This document shows, piece by piece, positions 47,111 through 60,249 of a DNA stretch of 64,000 nt. Source of the DNA: Zhengitettix transpicula (lineage: Eukaryota; Arthropoda; Insecta; Orthoptera; Tetrigidae). Location of the stretch: the NCBI GenBank assembly GCA_037074705.1, contig CM073591.1, positions 158,503,032 to 158,567,031 of the forward strand, written 5' to 3'. Position numbers and translations under genes: made by a program. Numbering within the stretch: position 1 is the stretch's first letter; each line of letters opens with the position of its first letter. The notes beneath the pieces were generated by a model. The model made no database searches. It had not been told where the DNA came from and worked only from the letters and a program-made list of their open reading frames with translations.

Positions 47111-49084
47111 ATTACGTCGTAGCATTTTCCGTATAATTACTTAAGGATATCCTAATATAAATAGTTAGGGTACGGACTTATTCAATAATTTATTATATTA
47201 ATTTTTCAATAATATTGTCCGTTCTATAACAACTCATGAGGTTGATATTTTGATATTTCTTTCGTTCAGATAGAGAAACTGATGTAGTAATAAACACAAT
47301 GTTGTGATGAAATGTAACTTTTGGAATAGAATTATTGCAATTATTTTTTATACAATTATTAAATTAAATGTAGAATATTTCTATGACCTTTACAGTTTGT
47401 TATATTCGAGACTTTTAAATGTGGTGCAAATATTGTTACCCGAGTCTGAAAGTAATATGAAGAATAATATTCAAATAAGCTAATAATGTTGAGCTTTGTG
47501 ATAAAGAAGGAAGAGAATGATGATACGTGTATCACTAATGTCCGTCTATGTATGTCGGCTTACTCCGTTCCACAGATATTTGTTTCACACCAAACCCTGT
47601 CCGCCTGACCGTTTCATGGTATCACAGTGATTTATTGCGGCAAATTACACTTTTGCATTAGTGAACTAACAAATAGGTGTCGCAATTTACGCAGAATTAA
47701 CCGGCGCTTATCGTTCAAAGCAAAATGTTTCGTTTATGGACTGCTGCTAGTCGGTATTCTCAATCCTCTTAACTCACAATCGCACAGGAATAGTCTATAT
47801 GGACAATTTACAAACATTTTTGCTAATTTTGTTATTGATAGATGACTGTCCGAAGATATGAATTTTCCAGTTGGTAATTAGCCCAGGGCAATTCGTACAT
47901 ACTTTATTCGTTTGTGGAATCAACTTTCACGAATCAGATATCGAAATGACTTTCAGTTAACAGTTCTGGTTCTTCATTAATTATGCTAAAATATTTAACC
48001 CAACGAATAATAAATTACAGTATGAACTGTAGAAATGTAACTTTTGGTTTGTTACCAGAAATTTTGTTAGTTGCTTTTATAAAAGAGCAAATTTCAGTGA
48101 ATACAGAGCGGAAAGTAGGATTGTAAACCTCACAGATAAATATGTACAAATCAAGTTACTTTATATTTATAACTAGTTATACTTATGTGACATCAGTTAA
48201 AACAATAAATAAATAAAACGGCCTAACCGACAGAAACAGTTTAATAAAAAGTAATTGTTGCATTGTGCGTGAAAACCACATGCCTTTAAAAATTCCTCTG
48301 CAAAAATTTATTACTTATTTAAATAAGATAATTTTACAGGAAATAAAATAAGTTCATCATTATATTTTTTTACTACACTTGAAGAAGTTCCAAAAAACGT
48401 AACGAAACTTTATATTATTTAGTATTAAATCGTTTTCGACGTGTTCACAAGTACAGCTGCAGGGAAAAGGTCTTGCCGCTGTCTGTATATCTCGTTCGTA
48501 AGAATTTAATGAAGGTTTTATGAATGGTATTGCGCGGCTACAAAAGTTGGTTTCCACTTGACGGCAATACACCCCTCCGTCTTCTCCCTCTTACTGCGTA
48601 TCTAACGTGCCATGCTATTTCTTGCGATCTGTATCTATTTACGTCCTTCGAGTCTGTGAAATATCAGATACTAACAACTATCACTTCTCAATACAACTGT
48701 ATATATGGTACCACAGTGATAACGCTTTCGATTTCAAAATACCAAGAAGTATATTATAAAATGAAATACTTAATTATATTAAAACAAAGAGCTCGGTAAA
48801 GTGTCAAATTGAAAAACAGAATACATGAAATATGCGTATGAAATTAACATTTTTTAATATCACTTATGTGTAATATATTGCCAAAAATTATCCTTGATTA
48901 ACCGGTCTTTATCCGCAATTTATCGAAATATCGAACGTCGTATAAAGCAGTAAACCCATTTACAAGTTCGATTGTCTTGAATAACCATACTAGTCGCCTC
49001 ATGAATATAAATCGTTGAAATTTAATAACATTCTTTGGAAGTTGCGTTCAACTCAATCCAGCCAAATTAATATCTTTCTAACAC
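47111..49084. other. Unassigned DNA; GC-richer at 47600-47900 and 48440-48680
   Basis: Open frames at 47627-47845 and 48524-48799 have no recognised domain. The 48500-48580 stretch ('ttttatgaatggtattgcgc') looks atypical for the background and might be conserved noncoding DNA. Confidence 0.3.
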
Positions 49085-49230
49085 TGCTTCCACCCCTTAA
49101 TTAATACGCCAAGGTTTATGGCAAGCTATTATCTGTCGGCCATGGTTTCAAATCACAGAATTTTGTAGAGATTTAATACATGAGTTCCGTCCACCGCGAA
49201 TCTCCCTTAACTCTCGCGTAATTAGGAAAA
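49085..49230. promoter_or_regulatory. Candidate conserved noncoding element with Hox-type motifs
   Basis: Motifs: 'ttaattaat' 49098-49106, 'gtttatgg' 49114-49121 (AbdB/Cad-like) and 'gtaattag' 49218-49225. There is no coding or repeat explanation. Confidence 0.2.
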
Positions 49231-50524
49231 TTTTTAATACATTTAATATCAACCAAGTCATATTGTTTCTGAAAAATATTTAGTAAAAATTTGGTTAAAT
49301 TTGATAATTCATCAAACTACTGATATGAATAATCTGTTTAGTAATCTTATAAGGAACATTGAACACGAATAATGTTTTCAAAGTAATGTTTAGGATAAAT
49401 TATCGGCGTAAATAACACACCTGAGGGCCTTTCGTTAATTGCTTCTCAATACATGAAATGTTAACATTATAGTCGGAAGGTAGAATGTTTGGTAACATTG
49501 TTACTTTGAATACTGCTGTGATTAAAGGAAAATCGGTTTAGTATGTTACCAATTTGTGGATTTGTGGAGGTCTGATTGAGTAAGAGATAAATCATTTGTC
49601 GGAGCAAAGCAATGGACAGAAGGGGGTTTAAATGGATCTGGGCGTGTATTCGTTTGTGTGCGTACGAAAGCTTTATTGAATGACTGCATAAATAATGAAA
49701 CCTGAGGAGTTTCTGTTGAAGGATTTATAATTCATAAAATAATCTATATTCTATCCATAATTTGGAGACATTAGTATTTACCAAGATAACCTTTCTAATA
49801 TCATGTGTTACGCTTATATATCTATATCACAACGAATGATTTTCGTTACTGATAAAACTTGAGTAAATTTAATCGTATTTCCCATTGTTGGATCATTCTT
49901 TGAATAGTTTTCTGTATATGAAGCTAATTTTCTACCACGTCTGTGTGTCAACAGGACCGTCTTTCGCGTGGAAACTTCAAGTGCCTTCTAATTTTAATTG
50001 CATTATAAACGAGTAACAGCTATTTAAGAGCCCTTTTTTAAAGACGTCGTTTGATAGTTTAATATTATGAAAAAAAAAGGATAACCTTCGTTAACTGAAA
50101 TTAAATGCAAATAGTGTTTAGCGTAGGGACAATGTAAAATTATATTTCTGAAAACGAAATTGTTATTTTACATATTTTTTATAAATAGAAAAACTACAGA
50201 AGTGACATAATAAACTTTAAATCGTTGATGTTAGATTCTTTGTAATAATGTTTGTTTTTAATAATGGTTTGTGTTTAAAATTTTCTAATTTAACTCTCTA
50301 TATTTACGCGTTCCTTTATTATTTCTGAACCTCGTGGAAATATACACTATAGATTTGTGTGTGTATGTTTTCTGTCCAACATTGATCATACATTACACAA
50401 CCTAATATTATAAAATTATAATATGGAACCAATGTGGGGAGACCTGAGTAATTTGTATTTATAAGCCTATATGTCCACGAAAAACACAAAATAACAAGAA
50501 AAATTCTACAATGTTTCTTTTTAT
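49231..50524. other. AT-rich DNA, nothing recognised
   Basis: No signal was seen. Confidence 0.5.
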
Positions 50525-50720
50525 TACGTAGTAGACTTTGTACAGCGTGACTGCCTCACATCACAGGGGTCCAGGGTTCGAATCCAGGTGAGGGCATGGA
50601 TGTTTGAGTGCGTGAGAGAAACTCTCTTCAAATCGGTCCGCAGACAAGGAAAAATAACCAGAGCTGTTGATGCGAGTGTAAATAAATCAATATATAAGAA
50701 AATACCTTCTCAAGTACGAA
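50525..50720 (+). repeat. tRNA-derived SINE (family S1), plus strand
   Basis: The head 'cgtgactgcctcacatcac' and B box 'gggttcgaatcc' (near 50573) are followed by 'gagggcatggatgtttg', which is shared with the 37 kb copy. Confidence 0.75.
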
Positions 50721-51329
50721 ACTTAAACTAAACTACACGTGCGGGAACCTAACAAATTTAACAGACCAAATTCAATACGTAATAGATCTCAAGAATGATG
50801 TAGGTAGTCGTAGATGTAATTAAGGGGGTATCTGTCGCTCTGAACATTAAGAGAAAAATTATTAATCATATACTTGCTTATTCTGGAATTATAGTTAGGT
50901 TCGCCGCCGATAATTCCGACTTCTTATCTATGGTCCGTTATATTTGATAGTTCGTTTAGATGAGTTTAAGTTGAGAAGGTCAACCAATTGGTAGATGAAA
51001 CGTTATACGCTTTCTCGTTTAGTTTGTCAGTTTTAAGCCAATTTTATGTAAAATAATTCATGTTACAGATGTTAATTAATGCTATGTGAACAAAAGTATA
51101 TTTTATTGCAATAAGTTAGTTTCAGTGTGAGTAACAGGTTAAAAAGCTAAGGTTATTCTCAAAAGTCATCTGATTCGTCCAAAAAGAAATTAGTAAACCT
51201 CTGATGGCGGAGGGAAAAGGAACAAAATCTCTTCTGTTTGTATAGCCGTTTGCCGTGAAGAAGCATTTTAATCAGTGTTCCAAATGTTGATTGTAAACGG
51301 TTTCTTTCTTTAAATGCCTTAGAAGTTGG
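50721..51329. other. Unassigned DNA, nothing recognised
   Basis: No signal was seen. Confidence 0.45.
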
Positions 51330-51453
51330 TTTTTAAAGTAGCAGGATGGAAAAATCTCGACCGGACCGGTAACGAACTCGGGTCTCCGCTTAGTACGCGA
51401 GACGTTTTAAGCAACTAAGCCACCCTAGTCGCTCCCCCATCCAATATAGCCAT
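51330..51453 (-). repeat. tRNA-derived SINE (family S2), minus strand
   Basis: On the minus strand: 'gggtggcttagttgc' (A box), 'cgcgtactaagcggag', then B box 'cgagttcgttaccgg', then body 'gagatttttccatcctgct'. It is the left half of a head-to-head pair. Confidence 0.8.
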
Positions 51454-51485
51454 ATAGCCAGAGCCCGGCTTCAGCTACAATTCAG

Positions 51486-51630
51486 TGGCTATAATTGATG
51501 GGGAAAGTCTCGTACAGCGCCTGGGATCGGCTAGGGTAGCTATTTGATTAAAACGTTTCCGTACTATGTGGGAGACCCGAGTTCAATGCCCGGTTTAGTC
51601 GAAATTTTTCTATTCTGATACTTCAATTCA
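51486..51630 (+). repeat. tRNA-derived SINE (family S2), plus strand
   Basis: It carries 'gggtagctatttgatt' (A box), B box 'cgagttcaatgcccgg' and body 'gaaatttttctattctgat'. It is homologous to 51330-51453 in inverse orientation. It has an extra ~20 bp before the A box. Confidence 0.8.
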
Positions 51631-53309
51631 ATTTCATAAGATATATGGAGGAGCTTCTTCCAAACTTCTTCTGTTAAGAGCAATTTTACACAATCGACAT
51701 AATTAATTTATTTTCCTGTAAAAAATAAGAATTTGATACCCGGGCAACACTAACTATTTGACTATGAAGAAACTGCTAATTACGACTCTAATAATTCAAC
51801 ATGACATTTCATAAAGACAGTCATCCGAAACAACTAAAAGTGTTACGTATCTGACATAATTATAACAATTTTAATCTACTTAACTACATTAAATATTTTC
51901 AATTTATCAGTTTTCTTTCTTTCAAGCAAATCGTCTTAAATGTTTCTGGCCTACATATTAAAATATCAATTACGTAAATCTCGGTTTGGTTGATTTTTTA
52001 TGGAATGTAATTTATTTTAACCACTTATGCTTAGATTTTCTCTCCTCCGCCGAGATTCACGCGTTCTATCTGCCAGCTGTAGCGGAGAGGGAGAAGAAGA
52101 GGATCTAGTCGCCGCGGAAGCCAAAGGATAAACACTGCGATATACTCAGAATCGTTATGAAGTTCCATTGTTCTACGATATACGATTATTTTCTTATTGA
52201 GTAAAACACAATTTGACTTCAGTTCGTTCCGAGCAATTGACCAGTGTACATGTGTTTGAAAAGATAAATAAAATATTATTAAAAATAGTCTATCACACCC
52301 ATATTTAAATTTTATGCCCGTGTGGTGTCCCAACTAACACTAAGTCAAGCAAGTTACAAATCCGCTAAAAGTATGAACAAATTATTTATTTTCATTCAGA
52401 ATGAATCTATATTCAAGTAATTGAAAGTCGTCTAACTTTGATTAAATTCTCAATCAAAACGAAACATTGCGATTTCTTTTAAAATTACCTAACTTCTCAC
52501 TTTGTAGTGATATAGAGAACTAGAAAATGGAAATATAAGACCAGATTATCTTATTCTTCAAGTCAATGTAGCTATTTAACAACTATGTTCTTACAAATAA
52601 TAGCCTGAATGTTAGTAATTCGGCGCACCTCGCATTATTACATCGCAAATGTTTGAGTTCATGAAAACTGTGATTTTTGCTTTACTTTTTGTAGTTCCTT
52701 AGAAATGTTGATTCATAATATCTTATTTCAGAACTATAAGTCCACCGATTTAGTTAGCGTGCAACTCGCAGGCAATGCATTAAGAAACGGGAGTCCTACT
52801 CATCTGATTAGGTTTATTGGAACGTGCTTGAATAGGTCTGACCAAGAGAAACTCTTGTCCTCTGCTGAGCCTCTTCCCAGAAGGAGCTTTGTAGCGAAAG
52901 AGTCGCATTGATGCGAGGTGCCCCAGTGGCGCGTGCAGCCCCCAATATAAACCTCTCGAGACATGTACAAGATTTGATTTTACGCCCGTAAAACTTTATA
53001 GAATGAAGAAAATACCCAGGATCTTCTGAAGGAGGGGAATGAACATAAGTTCAGTGAGCCAGAATAAGATCCAAAACGAGAGGATCGACATATTGCTTTA
53101 GGTTCCTTGTGGTTTTATGACTCAGAGAAGAATATTACCGAACTTGTCCATAAGACACAGTTCATGCATTAGAAATGTAAAGGTCTTAAATTTCTTCAGA
53201 ATTCCCTTTGAAGCCGTGGCTTTAGTAACATAAAGTAAAATAAATAAAATTCTAAGAAATACAAAGGTATTTTATCATTACAAAAAGTGTGAAGCATTTA
53301 AAGCCTATT
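51631..53309. other. Unassigned DNA; GC-richer at 52040-52130 and 52740-52960
   Basis: Frames at 52031-52333 (-) and 52705-52911 (+) have no recognised domain. Nothing else is assignable. Confidence 0.4.
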
Positions 53310-53815
53310 TTTCAAGGCAACAGGCTACTAGAGGGTAATCCAAATGGTGGCAACTCCCCTTTCATAGCATAAGAAGGGATTTGAAAAGGGGGATGCGGAA
53401 GGGTAGAGGATGGTAGCCTAGGGTTACACGGGGCCTCCGGGCTATATTTTAAGGATCCCACCCGGCATTCGCCTAAAGAAATGCAGGGAAAACCCTAGAA
53501 AAACCTGCATCGGGTAGGTCGGGCATGGGGTACTTGTCCCACGCCCTTCCGATAGCGGGAGAGGAGTTTGCTGTGGGGACGCAGCATTCCCTTCTCCGTG
53601 CCTCGACCAGTTTAGGAGGCAGCTGGCCGACTATTCCAATGGGAATAGCGAACAACCCTTACCGTATGCCCAAGGTCCGCGGCCCCGGAACATACACCTC
53701 TCAGAACAGGCCGAGGTGCCTCGGCTTGTGGGAACCTTGAGAGGAAAAGGCCCCTTCGTATCTCTCCTAGAAGGTTCTGCCTGCGGGAGAACATCCCTAA
53801 CAGACCTTCGCATGG
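53310..53815 (+). repeat. F1 repeat, copy H (full length)
   Basis: All landmarks are present, from 'caacaggctactagagggta' to the tail 'cgtatctctcctagaaggtt' shared with copy D. This is the best copy in the window for defining the family. Confidence 0.9.
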
Positions 53816-55004
53816 GGTCAAAAAGTATTGTGTTATTTATAGTATATTTATTACATTATAAGACTGTGTTTTAAAATTAAATTTACGATTTCAAAAAGTG
53901 AACAATTACTATGTGAGACGCCGCCAAAACTGCCACTTTCTAAATCTAAGTTTATTTTGTGAGAATATAATCTCCCATCTGGTTTAAATAAGTCACAAGA
54001 GGTGTATAGACTTGACAACGAAAAGTGCCATATTTTCAAACAATTTCCAGCCATCATGAATAGTCCACATAACGTCATTTCAACTGAGTTTTAAAATTAA
54101 ACTTTAATTAAGTGTAAAAATAGTGTCTTGAATATATCATGTATACATTATGGTAAAATACAGACAAATAAATATATAACTTAACAATTGTAACAAGACG
54201 TTTCCACTGATCGTTGGAAGATCTCATCAGTTATTAAAAGGAAATGAACTTAGTTACACTGTGCCAATTGCGTAGAAAGCGCTACCAAACCAAAGAAATT
54301 ACAAAGATAATGTAGCATCATAGCCTTAGAGCATTTGTATCAATTTGGATATTTAAAGTAACATTATTTGCCTTGGTATGAATTATTTTATTAATTAACC
54401 TAATATGATACCGATTCTCATTATCCATATTTTTGACATTCCAATCAAAAAAAATCATTAGTAGGTAAAATATAGTTTAAGATGACATTATGTTTATACT
54501 CTGGGAGCTGTAAGTTAGGTCCATGTTCCTGAATCCTAGTTCTTACGGCTCGTTTAGTTTGGCCGATGTATATGGCATTCCAACTAAAAGACTGACCGCC
54601 CTCCACGCACTGTTTCTGTGTCTTCGTTCCATTCTATCACATATATTTTTTCAAAAAAAAATATTTGAAAAACAAAATATTCTCACGTCTATTCTTAATT
54701 CCAGAACCGTGACTTGATATCCAGATTCCATAATTAAATCCTACGTTCAATGTACTATAAATTTTATGAAATCATCAATGTTATTTCCTAAATTGAACTT
54801 AAATACCATTGTACACTACAAACGCATAATTTTGTGAGAATTCTGGGACGTAAAAATTTTAAACACTCACACGTTACGACGTTCACACGACACAATTTCT
54901 CTGTCATCATCCTTCCTCTTCGCGTAATAAATTATTTTGTTGCACATGGAGTCAATAACGCCCACTTCCAAATCAACGTCCACAGTCACCACTAGTCAGA
55001 CGGT
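53816..55004. other. AT-rich DNA; hammerhead-like motif near 54200
   Basis: At 54193-54230 (minus strand) 'ctgatgagatcttccaacg' is followed by 'atcagtggaaacg'. This is a hammerhead-like order (CTGATGA, GATC stem, GAAAC) with extra bases before GAAA. It is likely a retroelement remnant. Confidence 0.35.
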
Positions 55005-55110
55005 CATCTCTCTAACTTCAAGAAATAGACTGGACAGCACTAACAATATTTCTTTTACTTCCAGAGTTCGGAAAATTTAGAATTCGAAATTATTTTTACG
55101 AGAAAATTTC
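55005..55110 (+). repeat. F2 repeat, distal part
   Basis: It matches the tail of the unit at 55850-56105: 'cagcactaacaatatttctt', then 'ttccagagttcggaaaat' and an AT-rich end. Confidence 0.65.
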
Positions 55111-55164
55111 AATTTAAGTTGAAATTAATCATAAGAAACCAGAACTAAATGTCCTACTTTAATG

Positions 55165-55346
55165 AATAAGAAAGATAGCTAATTCAGACAGAAATGTAAT
55201 ATAAATACCACACAACGTTTCTGGGACCTTTGTGCCTTGCGTCAGGTGCTTAGCTTTTGAGTGTTATCAACTGACAAGTACAGTTGTGTTTTTCTAGGTT
55301 CTTTCTTAGCACCTGACAAAAGGTACAAGGATCCCAGAAACGTTGT
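55165..55346. repeat. F2 fold-back unit
   Basis: The left arm 55212-55253 and right arm 55304-55346 are inverted copies ('acaacgtttctgggaccttt' against its complement at the right). The ~50 bp centre continues the minus-oriented unit through 'cttttgagtgttatcaactg'. Confidence 0.8.
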
Positions 55347-55616
55347 CAAATTCGAGCATTGATATAAAACAAAACTATTTTAGCACTATTATCGTATGAT
55401 TGGAATTTAAAAACATTAATATATTGGAATAACGTATTCTCAGCAGGGTTCTCTAAATAGTCGCTTAGCAACTACGGGAATGCATGAACTTATTCAAACT
55501 ATTCGAAATTCACATAATAAAAAAGTAAAAGTAGCTGAAATATTCGTCAATTTTTTGAAATTAATATAAAAAAATAAAAAGTAATAAAATACCTGTCTAT
55601 CTTCATTTAATATAAA

Positions 55617-55700
55617 AATCCATTTGAACCCGGGACCTCTGTGATGCCTGGCGGGGACGTTGCTAGCTGCATCACAGCGGGTCGGCTATTATTACAAATA
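55617..55700 (-). repeat. tRNA-derived SINE head, minus strand
   Basis: Minus-strand B box 'cccgggttcaaatgg' lies near 55630, preceded by 'gctgtgatgcagctagcaac'. Only the head is recognisable. Confidence 0.55.
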
Positions 55701-55849
55701 CAATTGTATCGTCGAATAGGTAATGGAGTATAATGTATCAACTTATCCAAAAAATAAAAAATTAATACGGTATAGTATAAGTTTAAGAATAGCAGGTGAT
55801 TTTTTGTGGTGACGGATGACTGCATATTTTTATGTTCTATGTTAATTAA

Positions 55850-56105
55850 AATGAGAAAAATTACTTCTGATTGAAAATGACTAAGAAAGATAGCCAATTC
55901 AACAAAAAAAGGGTAATATAAATACCACACAACGTTTCTGGGATCCTTGTTCCTTTCGTCAGGTGCTAAGAAGAGCCTAGAGAAACAGATCTGCACTTGT
56001 CAGTTGACAAAACTCAAAAGCTTCAAGAACTAGAATAGGAAGCACTAACTATATTTTTTTATTCCCAGAGTTCAGAAAATCTAGATTTGAAAATTCTTTT
56101 TGTGA
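55850..56105 (+). repeat. F2 repeat, most complete unit
   Basis: Ordered landmarks: 'cttctgattgaaaatgact', 'aagatagccaatt', 'gggtaatataaataccacac', 'cgtttctgggatccttgttc', 'cgtcaggtgctaagaagagc', 'cttgtcagttgacaaaactc', 'cccagagttcagaaaat'. No protein-coding frame was found. It is a nonautonomous repeat of unknown class. Confidence 0.8.
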
Positions 56106-59100
56106 TATATGTATATATATATATCTGTCTTTTTCTATGTTAATTATTTAAGTGGTTATATGCAACATATGAAGCCATCCATATGGGCATAGAATATAAA
56201 TCTTCATAAATAAATTTAATATATGTTTAAGCCAAGCTTGAGTTTTTGAACGAAAAAGAAAAGAATTAGAAAATGTTTTGCTCGTCACTTAACAAAAAAA
56301 ATTACCAAGTTCGTTAATAACACAATAGCAAATACCTTTTCACTTCATGCGTCTTTCGTCGTATTTCAGATTAATTATTAAAATGAAACCACTATATTGA
56401 GCTACTTCTTTAAAAATTTACTTTGCATTGTTACTCATATGATTGATAATGCAGCAAAAATGCTTTCCTGAGCGTACTTATACTCAAGTATGAAGTGTGT
56501 ATTTGAAAATTGGATGAAGTGCTTTCGTATCGTGAATACATTCAATTTTTTAAAAAAAGATTTATTGAATTGTCTGACTCGGATTCGAGTACAAATTGAG
56601 AAACTCTATTCATAACATTTTTAACATAGAGTATACAATGAGCACGTCAACTAGTAATTTTAAATCCTTTATATGTTTTATAAAATTATTGTATTATGTG
56701 TTACGAGAGAAAATGCATTATATCTTTTAAATTTTTACCTGTAATATTGAAAACAAAAGGAAGCAATCAAATATAAATACGGTGAAGATTATTTTTCAGA
56801 ATGTTCAATTTTATGACCACTAGACATTCTCTTGTATTTAATGAACTATCTTGTTATATGTAACCCATAAAGTTAGTACTATGATAATTATAAAAATGGA
56901 TTCAAATTAACTCTATACAAATAAATGAGACTACATTTGTTACACGAAGTGTATTTTTAAATGCAAATAAACTTATTCTTACTCGAAGGACGAATTTCAC
57001 TTAACAAGAGAAAATATTAACATTTTAGTCGATATATTTTAAGTACATGTATATTTCCCAGGAATACAGATTGATCTTCTTGCCAGAAAACTTAGTTCCG
57101 TTTGTTATTTATTAAAATTATTAACACTACAAACTCATTCCAAAATGTATATAATATTTTAAAACATAAAAACACGTGTATCAGCTTAAATTTAACAGAT
57201 GGCTGTGGCAGCTCGTGAGTTTTTGAAGTTGTGCTAAATTACCCCAAGCAACAATTTTTACGACGATAAGTACCTAAAATAATAAAAAGAAACAGTGAGA
57301 GCGTTACCAATACTCTGACCCCGCACGAAATATGCTACTTTTTTAAGCCTGTCTTCATAATTTCCAATAGTGTCTAATTTTAAAAAGCGGAATAATTTTC
57401 CATTTCTAATCCGAAAGTGTTTTATATAAAGTTGATTTTTGGAAGAAGCCACTGATGTCGTGCGTTTGATTTTCGCAGTATGATATCTCTTCAATTTTGT
57501 TTATGTGATTTTTTTATTTTATAAAAAATGAAAGATTATTATTTTTGTTAAGAAAATTTAAAATATTATAAAATAAGATTTATAATCAGTGAATAGTTTA
57601 AATTTATTTCGATTTAGTTTGTTATGTCACCTGATGTGGCTGTCTCTCCGTATCATAGCACGGGGGTCTGTGTTAACTTGTTGTTAGTATCGCAATCGCA
57701 ACACACAAAGCTTGCTTGTTGAGCTTTATAAGTGGCGCAGTGGAGGCGAAAAGGTATAATACGTAAGCGTAGTAGTGACTAAATCGCCAGATCCGGTGGT
57801 GCTACTGGAATAGCACTAGACGTTCAACTGGCTGCTTCGACGTGGAATCATAGATTCGCAGTGTTAAAATATTATGATGATTCTTAAAAAAATTAATTCT
57901 TACTTAATTAATTTATGTGCTGTAGCACATGCGCACGATGGATGGATACTTTATTCAGGTGTTTATAGTAGTAGAGTATTTGGAACGACATGCGTCAAAT
58001 GAGATGAAAAAAAAGTTGTGTACGTTGCCTGGTTTTGTTTCCGCGTGTCGTTCAATAAGCTCTACTAATTTCAACATCTGAGGAACGAAACAAAGGTTAT
58101 CGAAAATGCTTTGCTTTGCTTAATTCAGTACAAATATGTTACGACATTACTAACAGGAGGAACTGCTCTAATAGCGTAGAAATACATATATATATATATA
58201 TATATATTATCCGACCACACGTATCATCATTTAATATAAAAAACACTATATGATACTAATTGTGCACGGAAAAAACTTAATGACGAAAAATAACAAGAAT
58301 TGATTTATCCTTTTACGAGTATCCACAGTCAACTTTCAAATTATAAATTGGAATATAAGACAATAAATAGAGTATTTTCAGAGTAATGTGCCATATGGTA
58401 TCGGTGCTTGATGATTGTTAAAACTTCAGGAATTCATAAGTGTTCATCGTCCATAGTATTTGATTTGTCATCCCAAGAGTCTAATAGTAGCGCTATGTAT
58501 CGCACACTTAATGAAAGACGCTATAATGGTTTTAAAATGCGAACTGTTCTGGGTATCAGAGAATGAATACACAAACCATTATTAATGTTGAATGGATAAT
58601 AATGTGTGACAACGTCGCACGAATTTTATTCAGCGTCACAAGGAACAGCTTCAAGGTCAAACCGGCTCCCATTTGAAAAGAACTGTGTAAAACATTATAG
58701 GAATGATGGAAACGTAAGCAAAATAGATAACCGTTCATAAGTATTTTCTTCTTGTCTGCAATACTAATGCCATTGCAAAAGGTTCATCGACATGTCGGAT
58801 GCTTTCTCCTTGGTAGATGGTATTTTCACAAACTGTAGAAAGAAGACTTAATTATCTAACGTGAGTATTGTTATGACAATATAAAAGGCTCTGCCAGATG
58901 ACAAGCTCTCAAGGGTCTACAGTTATTACAACAGTACCGCACAGTACATTTCGCAGAAGATACATACTCAATTTTTTAAGTGAGTGAACAATAACAGTTA
59001 GGAATATTTTATTTCAGTGAAAGTTATTTCGTTTTAAAAGAACTAATCAACGAAATCAGATACGATCTATATTCCCGTTTAAAATTGTAAATACTTGTGG

Positions 59101-60249
59101 GTTTAACCAAGAAATGAAAAAACAACTAATCGCGTCTTTACGTAGGATTTGGTTGTAATACGTTTCCACGAACATGAAAAAGATCCGATACCGGATGTTG
59201 TATACACACGGTATAAATACAAAAAGGAGCTATCATAAATATATTTGGATGAAATTGTAGACATGATTCTAGCCTCTGTCCAAAAACTTTAAATATTGGC
59301 TCTAACTAGCACCTATATACTATAAATTTCCCACAAATTTGTTTGAAAGCAACGATCAAAATCACATATACGAAACGTGAAACAACACTTCAGTCATTTC
59401 GGATAAACACCATCTTAGTGTCTACTGTAAATGCAGATTTCATTATTGAGAAATAGCACCATATTACATTCTTCCTGTTAATGTAAAACATAAGAAACTA
59501 TACACATATGTCAAACTATGTCAGCGTTTACTTGCCGACGGTGCTCACGGCTTATTAAACCATTCTGTATGCAAGTAAGAAATTCGCTACAAAATATATA
59601 CCACGAAAACAAAATATTTAATTTCCCTGGAATTTTCAGAAACCTAACAAAACTAGTGATAATGTAAGCATAAACAACAGTAAAATAAGCAATGTGAGAA
59701 ATTATTTTATATTACAACAGTTTTCATGGGCTATACATAATTTTTATCAAAAGTTATTATAAAAGTTACTTTTGCTGTGTGCTTGAATTACTGTTTTCGA
59801 TAGTTTAACTATGCTTATCTTCCTAAACAATTTAGAGATGAAATAATTACTTTTACTGATACAAACATTTTGCACATTTAAGTTGGCAATGAACTTAACA
59901 CGGTAGTTTTTGTGGTCTGTATGATTCTATTAAGACTTTGTGCTATTTTTTTCTAAAAAACTTGTGTACTATTTATGAAAATTAAATATATTAGTCTTAA
60001 TTAGTTCATATTCTGAGGCTAACGAATGCAAACGGTGGTCAATCTTCATGGAATATTTTTATCTTTTTTATCCTCTGTGATTAATTAAAAAGTGTAGTTA
60101 GATCCGTGAAGCAATTTCTGTTGATTTAAGTTAAATTCCAGTCCACAACAACGAAGTAAAATTGAAACAAACGTTATGTAATTAAATAATTGTTACGAAA
60201 ATTTCGAGAAAGAAACAGCAGCGAAGCGAAGATTTGTTGGTGAAAGCCT
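56106..60249. other. AT-rich DNA; GC-richer at 57610-57860, (AT)n at 58187-58207
   Basis: No coding or repeat family was recognised. A small (TA)n also lies at 56108-56126. The GC-richer patch has no identifiable motif. Confidence 0.45.
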
